In this document: piece after piece, positions 1 to 6,980 of the stretch | How positions within the stretch are numbered: the first letter of the stretch is position 1 | Layout: each line of letters starts with the position of its first letter | Assembly (NCBI GenBank): GCA_031265595.1 | Contig: JAISCM010000079.1 | Location: forward strand, 1-7,061 | DNA: 7,061 bases | From: Tannerellaceae bacterium | GTDB lineage: Bacteria; Bacteroidota; Bacteroidia; Bacteroidales; Tannerellaceae | Direction: 5' to 3' | Notes under the pieces: model-generated | Told to the model about the DNA's origin: nothing | The model's database searches: none | What the model saw: the letters and a program-made list of their open reading frames with translations, nothing else | Position numbers and translations under genes: made by a program

Positions 1-204
1 GCCGGCTATGCTTTTGGCGGCATACATATCATCTCGCCCCAATTGGTAGAATGGATGGAAGAGTGGACAGGCAAGTTCTCTATCATAGACTTCTATCTGT
101 CTGTTTGCGCGAAAGCAAATATCCAGGCATATTCTCCTGAGAATGTTCAGTTGGTGGATGTAGGGAAGTCCAACTCACCCCCCAGCCCCCTAAAGGGGGG
201 GTAA
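1..204 (+). CDS. Sugar-phosphate nucleotidyltransferase, C-terminal fragment (5' end outside the window)
   Basis: Frame 1 is open from the window edge to a TAA at 202-204 and encodes 67 residues. The text AFGGIHIISPQLVEWM, then KFSIIDFYLSV, then LVDVGK matches the end of the catalytic domain of NTP-transferase-fold enzymes that make NDP-sugars from sugar-1-phosphates (mannose-1-phosphate guanylyltransferase or MurU-like). In that family the FGGIH strand and the final DVGK motif lie close to the nucleotide-sugar site, and the enzyme is cytoplasmic. The substrate cannot be told from this fragment. What is odd is the tail: after DVGK one expects roughly 10-15 more residues of a helix such as PESLxxAExFL, but here codons 57-67 read SNSPPSPLKGG and are encoded by a C-rich/G-rich repeat that supplies the stop just beyond it. 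The gene converges on cobS, with 76 bp between the stop codons. The family call is fairly secure; the exact activity is not. Confidence 0.8.
   Translation, partial: AGYAFGGIHIISPQLVEWMEEWTGKFSIIDFYLSVCAKANIQAYSPENVQLVDVGKSNSPPSPLKGG
174..201. repeat. C-rich/G-rich dispersed repeat forming a short hairpin
   Basis: A run of six C (178-183), AG, five C (186-190), TAAA, and seven G (195-201) can fold as CCCCC-TAAA-GGGGG, with the first C-run as an alternative partner. I recall this type of element as a common dispersed repeat in Bacteroidetes, often read as SPPSPLKGG when it lies in a reading frame; that is memory, not a search. Here it forms the last codons of the upstream nucleotidyltransferase. 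It is not a convincing intrinsic terminator, because no T-run follows on either strand. A 13-bp stretch of it (176-188) recurs at 6580-6592. Confidence 0.65.
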
Positions 205-207
205 ATT

Positions 208-270
208 TGATTCAGTCGTAATCAGCCGCTTGATTCAGTCGTAATCAGCCGGGTGATTCAGTCGTAATCA
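208..270. repeat. Three tandem copies of a 17-bp imperfect palindrome, 23-bp period
   Basis: TGATTCAGTCGTAATCA occurs without mismatch at 208-224, 231-247 and 254-270. Starts are exactly 23 bp apart, and the two 6-bp spacers are GCCGCT and GCCGGG. Each unit has TGATT and AATCA as complementary ends around a 7-base centre, so it is an imperfect palindrome able to form a 5-bp stem. The array fills most of the 76-bp gap between the convergent nucleotidyltransferase and cobS stop codons. It may act as a transcript-end structure, a protein-binding site, or a small palindromic repeat with no host role; the sequence does not decide. Confidence 0.85.
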
Positions 271-280
271 AAAAAGGGTT

Positions 281-1027
281 TTAAAAGTGGGCGATAAGAA
301 GGATGCTTAGATAGAAGCCTGTTTCGCAGAGGAGGAATAAGGCTCCGCAGCAGTCGCCCGTATAGCCTTGTATTTTCTTCTTCATCAGCGAAGTGAGCAG
401 ATACCAGCTTATAATTGGCAATAGGGTGGCCAGCAGATAGCGAGGGGCGGGTAGACCGGTTAGTGGGAGTAGGGTGAAAAGGAGACAGATTGCATAGTCT
501 CCGGCGCTCATCCGGGTATAGACTGCTTTGCTTTTGGCTTTTTCTTCACTACGGGCGTAGGGTAGGCGGTTTACAATCATGGATGACAGGCCTTTGGCAA
601 AGGGGTCGCCGGCCAGGATCGCTGCGCTTGCCAGTTCGATAGGGAGATGGATCAGCACGGCATAGAGCAGGGCAAAATAAGACAGAAGGCCCGTTACGCC
701 ATACGTGCCGATATGCGAATCTTTCATTATAGCAAGGATATGCTCGCGCGAGGAGCCGCCGCCAAAGCCATCCAGGAAGTCGGCCAATCCGTCTTCGTGC
801 AGGCAGCCCGTTAGCAGCAAACGGGTGATCATGGCAAGAAGCAGGGCCACACTATAAGGCAGCAGCAGGGAAGCGATAGATAGCGCCAGTACCGAGCATC
901 CGGCGGTGAGCCATCCCGTAAGCGCCCAGTAGGGGAGGATGCGCCTGAAGCTTCCGGGCGGAATATCGGCCAGCCGCCAGAACGGTAGCCGGGTAAAGAA
1001 TACAAACGCTGCCAGTATCTGCCGCAT
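281..1027 (-). CDS. cobS: Adenosylcobinamide-GDP ribazoletransferase (cobalamin synthase)
   Basis: This 248-residue integral membrane protein has the usual CobS length. It joins adenosylcobinamide-GDP to alpha-ribazole (or its 5'-phosphate), giving adenosylcobalamin (phosphate) and GMP, the last joining step of nucleotide-loop assembly. Recognisable family blocks are FFTRLPFWR near the N-terminus (10-18), the acidic HEDGLADFLDGFGGG at 77-91, IMKDSHIGTYG at 100-110 and GYTGDCCGA at 221-229. The aspartates in these blocks fit a metal-dependent transferase of the CobS type. Hydrophobic stretches around 36-76, 109-135, 178-215 and 230-247 are likely membrane segments. The ATG at 1027 lies one base after the cobT stop (TAAGATG), so it is almost certainly co-translated as the last gene of the cluster. 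No cobC follows; the next gene is convergent. Confidence 0.96.
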   Translation of the reverse strand: MRQILAAFVFFTRLPFWRLADIPPGSFRRILPYWALTGWLTAGCSVLALSIASLLLPYSVALLLAMITRLLLTGCLHEDGLADFLDGFGGGSSREHILAIMKDSHIGTYGVTGLLSYFALLYAVLIHLPIELASAAILAGDPFAKGLSSMIVNRLPYARSEEKAKSKAVYTRMSAGDYAICLLFTLLPLTGLPAPRYLLATLLPIISWYLLTSLMKKKIQGYTGDCCGALFLLCETGFYLSILLIAHF

Positions 1028-1028
1028 C

Positions 1029-2066
1029 TTAGAAGTATTTAGTAACAGAGGCTTTGGAGAAGCTACGCATCTCGTTGATCATCCTTACGGCCGAATCTAC
1101 TACCGGATACGCGCAGATAGCGCCGGTTCCCTCGCCCAGCCGGAGGCCCAGATGCAATAAGGGCGTGGCATGGAGCAGCTCAAGCAGCTTTCTGTGCCCG
1201 GACTCGTCTCCACAATGCCCGTAGATGCAATAAGGTAATACGTCGGGGTATAGCCTGGAGGCTGCCAGTACGCAGTTGGTCATAATAAAGCCATCTACCA
1301 GGATCACCATCTTCAACTCGGCAGCCCGCAGCATACCGCCTACGGCCATCACCATCTCGTACCCGCCGAAGTAGCGCATTACATTTAGTACGCTGCGGTC
1401 TCCTTTATACTTATCCAGCGCCGCTTGCAGTATTTGCTGCTTATGCCTTACGCCTTCACTGTCCAGCCCGCTTCCGGCGCCTACGCAAGCGGCAAGGGGG
1501 ATGTCTGTAAGGCATGTCATCCACATGCTCGATGCGGCGGTATTGGCTATTCCCATTTCTCCGAAGCTAATGATATTGGAGCCGTTGCGATGACAGTCTG
1601 TTACTGCCTCCGCCCCGTATTGAAGCGCCAGTTCCATCTCGCGGATCGTCATAGCCGGTTCGTGCAGGAAGTTACGCGTCCCTTTGCGTATCTTGCGGTT
1701 TATCAGGCGGGGCTCAGGCGGGAAGTCGTGATCTATCCCGGCGTCTACCACTTTCAACTGAAAGCCATGCTGGCGGGCCAGAAAGCAAACGCCGGCTCCT
1801 CCATCAAGAAAGTTAGAGACCATCTGGCGGGTCACCTCTTTCGGCGATTTACTTACCCCTTCGGCGGCAATCCCATGATCGGCGGCAAATATGATGTTTA
1901 CCGGCTTGCGCAAAGAAGGCGAAAGCGTCTGCTGTATCAAGCCTGTTTGCATCGCTATCGCTTCCAGCGTGCCCAGCGATCCTTTGGGCTTGGTGAGGTT
2001 GTCTATTTTCTGTTGCAACGCACAGGCTATGCCGGCGTCCGGCGATGTGATATGAAAGACTATCAT
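1029..2066 (-). CDS. cobT: Nicotinate-nucleotide--dimethylbenzimidazole phosphoribosyltransferase
   Basis: This 345-residue cytoplasmic enzyme transfers phosphoribose from nicotinate mononucleotide to a lower-ligand base (5,6-dimethylbenzimidazole in the type reaction), giving alpha-ribazole-5'-phosphate. Family motifs run in order: [12 protein letters not shown] (24-35), [14 protein letters not shown] (59-72), [12 protein letters not shown] (168-179), VGAGSGLD (195-202), ILVDGFI (255-261) and LRLGEGTGA (308-316). Glu312 in the last block aligns by motif with the catalytic base known from Salmonella CobT (Glu317), and Glu170 with its second active-site glutamate; both are present. The length matches the usual 340-360 residues and nothing is missing. 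Which base it prefers cannot be read from sequence, and many gut Bacteroidales use adenine-type ligands. The start at 2066 overlaps the cobU stop as ATGA. Confidence 0.97.
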   Translation of the reverse strand: MIVFHITSPDAGIACALQQKIDNLTKPKGSLGTLEAIAMQTGLIQQTLSPSLRKPVNIIFAADHGIAAEGVSKSPKEVTRQMVSNFLDGGAGVCFLARQHGFQLKVVDAGIDHDFPPEPRLINRKIRKGTRNFLHEPAMTIREMELALQYGAEAVTDCHRNGSNIISFGEMGIANTAASSMWMTCLTDIPLAACVGAGSGLDSEGVRHKQQILQAALDKYKGDRSVLNVMRYFGGYEMVMAVGGMLRAAELKMVILVDGFIMTNCVLAASRLYPDVLPYCIYGHCGDESGHRKLLELLHATPLLHLGLRLGEGTGAICAYPVVDSAVRMINEMRSFSKASVTKYF

Positions 2067-2578
2067 GGTTTTATTGTTAGAGGGATTCCACTTATCATCA
2101 GGATTACTTCGTCGGCGCGGGAGGCGATGTATTGGTTTAGCCAGCCTTGCATGTCGGTAAACTTCCGTTGCAGCTCATGGGCCGGCATGCCTCCCATACC
2201 TATTTCATTGCTTACAAAGATAAAGCAGGCCTCCTGATCCGTCAGGCTGTCAAATTCGGTTTTTATCTGGGATAGGGCTTTCTCTGTGTCTCCGTCGGTA
2301 TCGTAAAAGAAGTTTGTTGCCCAAAGGGTTACGCAGTCTACTACCACTACTCTTCCCCGCAGGGGATGCCGGCTCAGGCATTTGTCTTCTTCTATGTTGG
2401 TCCATCCGGGGCCTCTGTCTTTTTGGTGCCGTTCGATGCGCTGCCGGTGTTCGTCGTCCCAGATGCGCGACGTGGCCAGGTACACGGGATGCGCCGTTTG
2501 CTGCAAGGCCAGTTGCTGCGCATAGCTGCTTTTGCCCGATCGCTGCCCGCCGGTGATCAGCATGATCCGTTTCTTCAT
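2063..2578 (-). CDS. cobU: Bifunctional adenosylcobinamide kinase / adenosylcobinamide-phosphate guanylyltransferase
   Basis: CobU phosphorylates adenosylcobinamide and then transfers GMP from GTP through a guanylyl-histidine intermediate, making the activated AdoCbi-GDP that CobS uses. From the chosen start it is 171 residues, close to the usual 170-185. The P-loop GGQRSGKS is at 10-17. RIERHQKDR (47-55) carries His51, matching by motif the guanylylated histidine of Salmonella Cob[11 protein letters not shown] (77-86) is the Walker B-like strand, VSNEIGMG is at 122-129, and the C-terminal block from TDMQGWLNQ to SGIPL is family-typical. The frame is open a further 36 codons upstream to an ATG at 2686, but those residues lie entirely within cbiB and resemble nothing in CobU. 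The ATG at 2578 overlaps the cbiB stop as ATGA, directly before the conserved P-loop strand, so I prefer it. It is coupled downstream to cobT by a second ATGA. Confidence 0.96.
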   Translation of the reverse strand: MKKRIMLITGGQRSGKSSYAQQLALQQTAHPVYLATSRIWDDEHRQRIERHQKDRGPGWTNIEEDKCLSRHPLRGRVVVVDCVTLWATNFFYDTDGDTEKALSQIKTEFDSLTDQEACFIFVSNEIGMGGMPAHELQRKFTDMQGWLNQYIASRADEVILMISGIPLTIKP

Positions 2579-3543
2579 CCGATGCTGATATAAGGGAAGC
2601 CGGTTAGCAACAGTAGTATCACCAGTATACCCATGATGAGTTCCGTATTCGTATTCACCTGAATAGCGCGTTGCAGATCGTTCCATGAGAAAGGACGCTC
2701 GTTTACGCCGATGTAGGGTTTATCTACCGGATGGCCGAAGTAGTCGTGCGTCCCTCCGAAGCGGCAATCCAGTATCGCTGCCAAGGCGGCTTCGGGATAG
2801 CCGGCGTTCGGGCTTTCGTGCGCCGGGCCAAAGCGGTGTACAAACCCCCGCCTGTCCCAATGGCCCGACACCAGCAGCATCAGGTAAGCCGTCAGCCGGG
2901 CGGGGATATAGTTAGCTATATCGTCAATCTTCGCCGCCGCCTGCCCAAACTCATAATACCGGTCTGTTTTGTAGCCAATCATCGAATCGAGCGTATTGAT
3001 CATCTTATAAGCCATCATACCGGGCAGCCCCAGTAAGACAAACCAAAACATCGGGGCCACCACCCCGTCGCTCAGGTTCTCGGCCAACGATTCCAGCGCC
3101 GCCGTCTTGATCTCGTGTGGAGAAAGATTCGATGTGTCGCGCCCTACAATACGCGAAAGCCGCTCGCGCCCTTCCTCCACGCTTCGCCCTACGGCCTCGA
3201 ATACGCCCTGTACTTCGCGGATAAGCGTCTTGCCGGCCAGGCAATAAAAAACGCCTACCCCTACCAGCAGGGCTTCTACATGCGGATGAAGCAGGAAGGT
3301 AAAAGCAAGCAACCCATGGCAGAGGACGAATACGCCTACAATCAGGGAAAAGGCAAACAAGCTGCCCCGCAGATACCGGTTGGCCCCTTTATTAAAGGCA
3401 CGTTCGCCGGCGCTGATCGCTTTGCCAAACAATACCACAGGATGAGGCCATCCTTCCGGGTCGCCCACTAAACGGTCGGCCATCCACCCCCCGATAAAAG
3501 GTATGATCCGATACAATACAACAGCGTGATAGATCCAGCCCAT
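2575..3543 (-). CDS. cbiB: Adenosylcobinamide-phosphate synthase (CbiB; called CobD in some naming schemes)
   Basis: This 322-residue membrane protein attaches (R)-1-amino-2-propanol or its phosphate to adenosylcobyric acid, giving adenosylcobinamide (phosphate). Diagnostic family blocks are DRLVGDPEGWPHPV (23-36), RIVGRDTSNL (131-140), ESLAENLSDGVVAP (151-164), NTLDSMIGYKTDRYYEFG (183-200) and SPNAGYPEAALA (244-255). Likely membrane segments are near 62-84, 88-106, 162-180 and 302-318, plus a hydrophobic N-terminus. The length is typical (about 310-330). The ATG at 3543 places about 20 mostly hydrophobic residues before the DRLVGDP motif, as in homologues. An upstream ATG at 3553 is out of frame. 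This is the first gene of the minus-strand cluster, 73 bp after the outer-membrane protein gene, and a Bacteroidetes-type -7 element lies 23 bp upstream. The aminopropanol-forming decarboxylase is not in the window. Confidence 0.95.
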   Translation of the reverse strand: MGWIYHAVVLYRIIPFIGGWMADRLVGDPEGWPHPVVLFGKAISAGERAFNKGANRYLRGSLFAFSLIVGVFVLCHGLLAFTFLLHPHVEALLVGVGVFYCLAGKTLIREVQGVFEAVGRSVEEGRERLSRIVGRDTSNLSPHEIKTAALESLAENLSDGVVAPMFWFVLLGLPGMMAYKMINTLDSMIGYKTDRYYEFGQAAAKIDDIANYIPARLTAYLMLLVSGHWDRRGFVHRFGPAHESPNAGYPEAALAAILDCRFGGTHDYFGHPVDKPYIGVNERPFSWNDLQRAIQVNTNTELIMGILVILLLLTGFPYISIG

Positions 3544-3565
3544 AATGATTCATGTATATAGGCAA

Positions 3566-3573
3566 CAAAGATA
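3566..3573 (-). promoter_or_regulatory. Candidate Bacteroidetes -7 promoter element for the cbiB-cobU-cobT-cobS operon
   Basis: Read on the minus strand this is TATCTTTG, an exact match to the TAnnTTTG -7 consensus of Bacteroidetes primary sigma factor promoters. It lies 23 bp before the cbiB ATG, implying a very short 5' leader. No TTTG is found at the expected distance (about 19-21 bp) upstream, so the match is half a promoter. No intrinsic terminator is seen between the outer-membrane gene stop (3617) and this site: the GC-rich palindrome near 3594-3602 has no T-run after it. Read-through from the upstream gene therefore remains possible. Confidence 0.5.
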
Positions 3574-3616
3574 ATGTTCCTGCGTGAATATCCCCGGCCC
3601 GGAGACAAAACAAATA

Positions 3617-6472
3617 CTAAAATCGTGGAGGCCCGCCCGGCCCGCCTGGTCCACCCGGCCCGCGAGGCCCACGGGGGCCACGGTTTCCACCCATCGCATC
3701 AGAAGCCGTTGCTCCCCCCTTAAATATACTGAAGCGATAAACAAAGTGAACCATAAAGTAACGCCCCAATGTATTATACATAGAATAAGAAGAGCCTTCG
3801 GCATTGATCTGCTGCGTGATGCCGTTGCGCTGCGCCAGGATGTCGTACATCTTGATACGCAGGGTAGCCTGATTGCCTTTAAGGAATGACTTAGAGAGGG
3901 AGGCATTCCAGATCGTTTCGTCTTGCTGGTAGCCGGCGTCGTATCCCGAGGTGGTAGACCAGTTGATGTCGCTCTCTATCTTAAAGTCGGACGGAAGGTA
4001 AACGGTGGTACTTCCTCCTACGCCGTAATTAAACGTATTCAGGTTGTTGTCCGGCTGGAGGGAGTAGTCGGCTTTGTTGTAACGGATATTCCCATTCACG
4101 CCTAAGTCTATAACAGTAGAACGGAAGTCGAGGCCTCCCCGCTCCATCAGGGTGAGTGTTTTATTCGTATTCTTCTCATTGTCGATAAAAGAGTTGTTGT
4201 TTGCATAGCCCGCCATTGACATAGAGTTCAGGGTAAATTTCTTGTTCTTCAAAGGCGTATTGAAGATAAGCCGGAGGTTCCCCCGGTAGTTCCCGTTGGT
4301 ATTCCTGTAGGTAGTCTGCCTTCTGCCGCTGCCCAGATTGGTTTGGTCTGATACGATGGCATTCACCACATAGTTTCCGTCGGCCATGAAGATAAAGGCC
4401 GTTTGCTTTTCGGGGATGAATTTCTGGAAACGCATCATAAGGTTATTGGTATAATACGGCTTGAGGCCGGGATTACCGATGATCGTATTATTGGGGTTCG
4501 ATACATTGGGCACGGGTTGCAGTTGCGTCATGCCCGGCTGGCTTGTACGCCCGTTATAATCTATCCGAAGATTGGTTTGCTTATCATATATATAGTTGAA
4601 CTGCGCCATGGGCGAAAGATTCACTACATTCCTCGATATAGACGAAAGGATGGTATCCCCGATAAACGTTTCGCTTTTATTGTACGAAGGATCCAGGTTT
4701 ACCCCCACGGTATAATTGAACTTCTGCCGCTGCGATTTGAAACTCAGGCTGGCGCGCTGGTTGATGAAGTCGTTACGGTAGCTCTGGCTGTAAGCCGTGT
4801 CGAGCCTTGTATACGCCTCGTTGTCGTCTTTTGCATACGTATATTTAAGCGCCTCCTGCTTCCGCTGGCTAAAGCTGTACGTGGCCTGGAGGAAGTTATT
4901 CCGCCCCAAAGGCTCCACCCACGAAAGGTACGCCCGGTAGTTGTACCCTGTGTTGTTGTATTGATATTGCTGGTCTATCAGCTTGGTAGCCAAGGCATCC
5001 CTTGCGCCGTAATAATAGGTGTTAGAGTATTCCGTGCCGTCTTCATCCGAATCGCTGTATCCACCGGAGAAAGAAGCGCTCAGCACACGCCCTTTCGTAT
5101 TGAGCTTGCGGCTTATCTCCAGGCGGGCGTCCATCGTGTAGCCATTCCCATTATCCGCCGTGTACGAATCGCCCCTGTTGAGCGAATCCATCAGGGCCTC
5201 GTCTATATCTTTCAGCCCCTGCAAGGTGACGTATTCTTCAGACGTAACATTTTCGCTTTTGCTATAACTGAAATTGGGGCGGAAGATAATATTCGTCATC
5301 GTATCGGGCTTCCATTCCAGGCGGAAATTCACACCCATATTATCCGATTTCCGGTTTCGGTAGCTCTCGCTCTCCTGATGCTGAAGGCTGTCGCCGGGTT
5401 GTATCTTCCTGTCTTTACTGTTTCCGAAGAGCTCATTGTCCGAATGGCTGTACCGCACATTCCCGTTTAATGTAAGCTTTGGCGTAAATTCCTTTGTAAA
5501 GTTCATCCCGATATTCCCCGACTGGGTAATACCGCTACTATTGCCTCCGCGAAAACGTGGGCCGCCCCCGCCGCCTCCACCTCCGCCCATGCCCTGAAAC
5601 ATGGTAGAGGCAAGGTCTGAAAATCCCATATTATTCGTATTATTCAGTCCCCCCATAATCGTAAACTGGTTGCTATTATAGAAACGATTCACCATGAAAT
5701 TGCCTTCATACCGTTCGTCGCTGCCATATCCTGCAAAGGCGTTGCCGAACCATCCCTGCTTCATCCCCGGCTTTACGGTCAGGTTTATCACCGTTTCCTC
5801 TTCGCCATCGTCAAAGCCGGTCATCAATGTCATATCGCTTTTTCTATCCAGCACTTGCAGTTTGTCTATCATCTGGGCGGGGAGGTTTTTAGATGCCACT
5901 TTCGGATCGTCTGAGAAGAACTCTTTCCCGTCTACCATTACCTTCTTTATCTCTTTCCCATTCACCGTAATTTTCCCTTCGCTATCCACTTCCACGCCGG
6001 GCATCTTCTTTAGCAGGTCTTCCAGTACCGATCCTTCCGTCACCTTATACGAATCGGCATTGTATTCTATCGTGTCATTGCGTACCACCATTTCGGGCGC
6101 CTTGCCCAGCACAACGGCCTCTCCCAGCAGAATCGCCCCATCGCTAAGCCCCAATTTCCCTACATCTACGGGATTGGTTCTGCCGGTGATCTGCAACGGC
6201 TGGTATAAAGGCTCAAAGCCTACAAAGGTAATATGCAATAAATAATTCCCCGGCCGTATGTTTTTCAGCGAGAAGCTCCCATTGCGCGAACTGGCCACTC
6301 CGTTTATCATCGTACTATCCTTTACATTCAGCAGGCGGATCGTGGCCTGCTCTACCGGGGCGTCTGTATCTTCTTCCACAATCATTCCTTTTACTTCCAC
6401 ACTACGCTGGGCAAACGCCGGAAATGAAAAGAGACACACAATCAGCAAGACAAAAAAAATCTTAACGTTCAT
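3617..6472 (-). CDS. TonB-dependent-receptor-like outer membrane beta-barrel protein (carboxypeptidase-regulatory-like domain plus OMP_b-brl_3-type barrel)
   Basis: This is a 951-residue exported protein. The signal peptide is residues 1-21, with probable cleavage after AFA. A carboxypeptidase-regulatory-like beta-sandwich follows (about 26-115: VKGMIVEEDTDAPVEQATI, then GSFSLKNIRPGNYLLHITFVGF). A plug-like region spans about 125-235, containing VLEDLLKKMPGVEVDSEG and VMVDGKEFFSDDP. The rest is a long beta-barrel rich in aromatic/Asn alternation. The block QPGMTQLQPVPN followed by GNPGLKP (about 640-672) is typical of the OMP_b-brl_3 branch. Nine consecutive glycines (296-304) sit in a putative loop. 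The barrel seems to end near YRFSIF, after which a tail of about 30 residues is rich in Gly-Pro-Arg and Gly-Pro-Gly. No clear TonB box and no SusD partner are seen. The substrate is unknown; a corrinoid role is only suggested by position. An AT-rich stretch precedes the ATG. Confidence 0.88.
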   Translation of the reverse strand: MNVKIFFVLLIVCLFSFPAFAQRSVEVKGMIVEEDTDAPVEQATIRLLNVKDSTMINGVASSRNGSFSLKNIRPGNYLLHITFVGFEPLYQPLQITGRTNPVDVGKLGLSDGAILLGEAVVLGKAPEMVVRNDTIEYNADSYKVTEGSVLEDLLKKMPGVEVDSEGKITVNGKEIKKVMVDGKEFFSDDPKVASKNLPAQMIDKLQVLDRKSDMTLMTGFDDGEEETVINLTVKPGMKQGWFGNAFAGYGSDERYEGNFMVNRFYNSNQFTIMGGLNNTNNMGFSDLASTMFQGMGGGGGGGGGPRFRGGNSSGITQSGNIGMNFTKEFTPKLTLNGNVRYSHSDNELFGNSKDRKIQPGDSLQHQESESYRNRKSDNMGVNFRLEWKPDTMTNIIFRPNFSYSKSENVTSEEYVTLQGLKDIDEALMDSLNRGDSYTADNGNGYTMDARLEISRKLNTKGRVLSASFSGGYSDSDEDGTEYSNTYYYGARDALATKLIDQQYQYNNTGYNYRAYLSWVEPLGRNNFLQATYSFSQRKQEALKYTYAKDDNEAYTRLDTAYSQSYRNDFINQRASLSFKSQRQKFNYTVGVNLDPSYNKSETFIGDTILSSISRNVVNLSPMAQFNYIYDKQTNLRIDYNGRTSQPGMTQLQPVPNVSNPNNTIIGNPGLKPYYTNNLMMRFQKFIPEKQTAFIFMADGNYVVNAIVSDQTNLGSGRRQTTYRNTNGNYRGNLRLIFNTPLKNKKFTLNSMSMAGYANNNSFIDNEKNTNKTLTLMERGGLDFRSTVIDLGVNGNIRYNKADYSLQPDNNLNTFNYGVGGSTTVYLPSDFKIESDINWSTTSGYDAGYQQDETIWNASLSKSFLKGNQATLRIKMYDILAQRNGITQQINAEGSSYSMYNTLGRYFMVHFVYRFSIFKGGATASDAMGGNRGPRGPRGPGGPGGPGGPPRF

Positions 6473-6579
6473 AATGAATGATTAATTCCTTTAACTACGA
6501 AGACTATCAAATTCGTGTAAAATAGACGGCAGAAAAAACAATTAGTTTAATAACCTTCATGCAGATTTATATTTATTAA

Positions 6580-6592
6580 CACCCCCCAGCCC
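6580..6592. repeat. Partial copy of the C-rich repeat
   Basis: CACCCCCCAGCCC here is identical over 13 bp to positions 176-188 at the other end of the window. The TAAA-GGGGG half of the repeat is missing; instead the sequence runs CGTTCTCCCC. It may be a decayed or partial copy, or simply another C-rich tract. It lies about 110 bp upstream of the outer-membrane protein ATG. Confidence 0.4.
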
Positions 6593-6720
6593 GTTCTCCC
6601 CAAATACAAAAAGAGAATCCATCGAAGTAGTAGCGTATACACATCGTTTTGCTGGTTTGTATGAGATGATTTAGTCGTTTGTTCACACCATTTTACATGT
6701 CTCACCGTTATGAGCTACCT

Positions 6721-6804
6721 GTTTCACCCCCGTGAAACGCCTGTTTCACCCGGGTGAAATGCTCGTTTCACCTCCGTGAAACAACCGTTTCACCCGGGTG
6801 AAAC
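6721..6804. repeat. Four-unit array of 18-bp palindromes at exact 22-bp period
   Basis: Units lie at 6721-6738, 6743-6760, 6765-6782 and 6787-6804. All have arms GTTTCAC and GTGAAAC (GTGAAAT in unit 2) around a 4-bp centre: CCCC, CCGG, CTCC, CCGG. Units 2 and 4 are therefore perfect or near-perfect palindromes through the centre, such as GTTTCACCCGGGTGAAAC, while units 1 and 3 have asymmetric centres. Spacers are GCCT, GCTC and AACC. The spacers are too short for a CRISPR array. The spacing is close to two helical turns, so a bound protein would meet all units on one face. Each unit could also form a 7-bp hairpin in RNA. No frame stays open across the array. Confidence 0.9.
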
Positions 6805-6980
6805 GCATAAACCGATACGCCGAATACACGAAATGATCCTATACAAAACAATAGAATTACAGCATGTCGCCATGAAACCATTGGATACTTACCAGAACGG
6901 CATCGAATAGTCAATAGAAAAAACAGCTTTAGCAGAAATGGATAGAAGGGATTGAAAACAAACGTTTTATCAGTATATTT

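Noticed and set aside
1425..2237. A 270-codon plus-strand open frame opposite cobT and the end of cobU
   Set aside because: It covers conserved CobT coding sequence on the other strand, shows no family resemblance and is best explained as an antisense shadow.
2579..2686. A 36-codon upstream extension of cobU
   Set aside because: It lies inside cbiB in another frame and resembles no part of CobU. The ATG at 2578 gives the ATGA overlap and the usual CobU length.
3594..3602. GC-rich palindrome after the outer-membrane gene as a terminator
   Set aside because: It is short and not followed by a T-run on the minus strand, so termination there is unsupported.
4403..5470. A 355-codon open frame on the plus strand opposite the outer-membrane gene
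   Set aside because: It lies wholly antisense to a strongly supported protein, has no recognisable motif, and is rich in Ile/Val/Arg as expected from the reverse complement of that gene's codons.
6721..6804. CRISPR array
   Set aside because: Spacers are only 4 bp and the repeats are 18-bp palindromes, far from the 24-40 bp repeats and roughly 30 bp spacers of CRISPR loci.
6872..6955. A decayed small gene on the plus strand (ATG at 6872, 12 codons, TAG, then a further open stretch)
   Set aside because: It is too short, interrupted, and shows no recognisable similarity. An equally short minus-strand frame from 6873 into the palindrome array has no better support.
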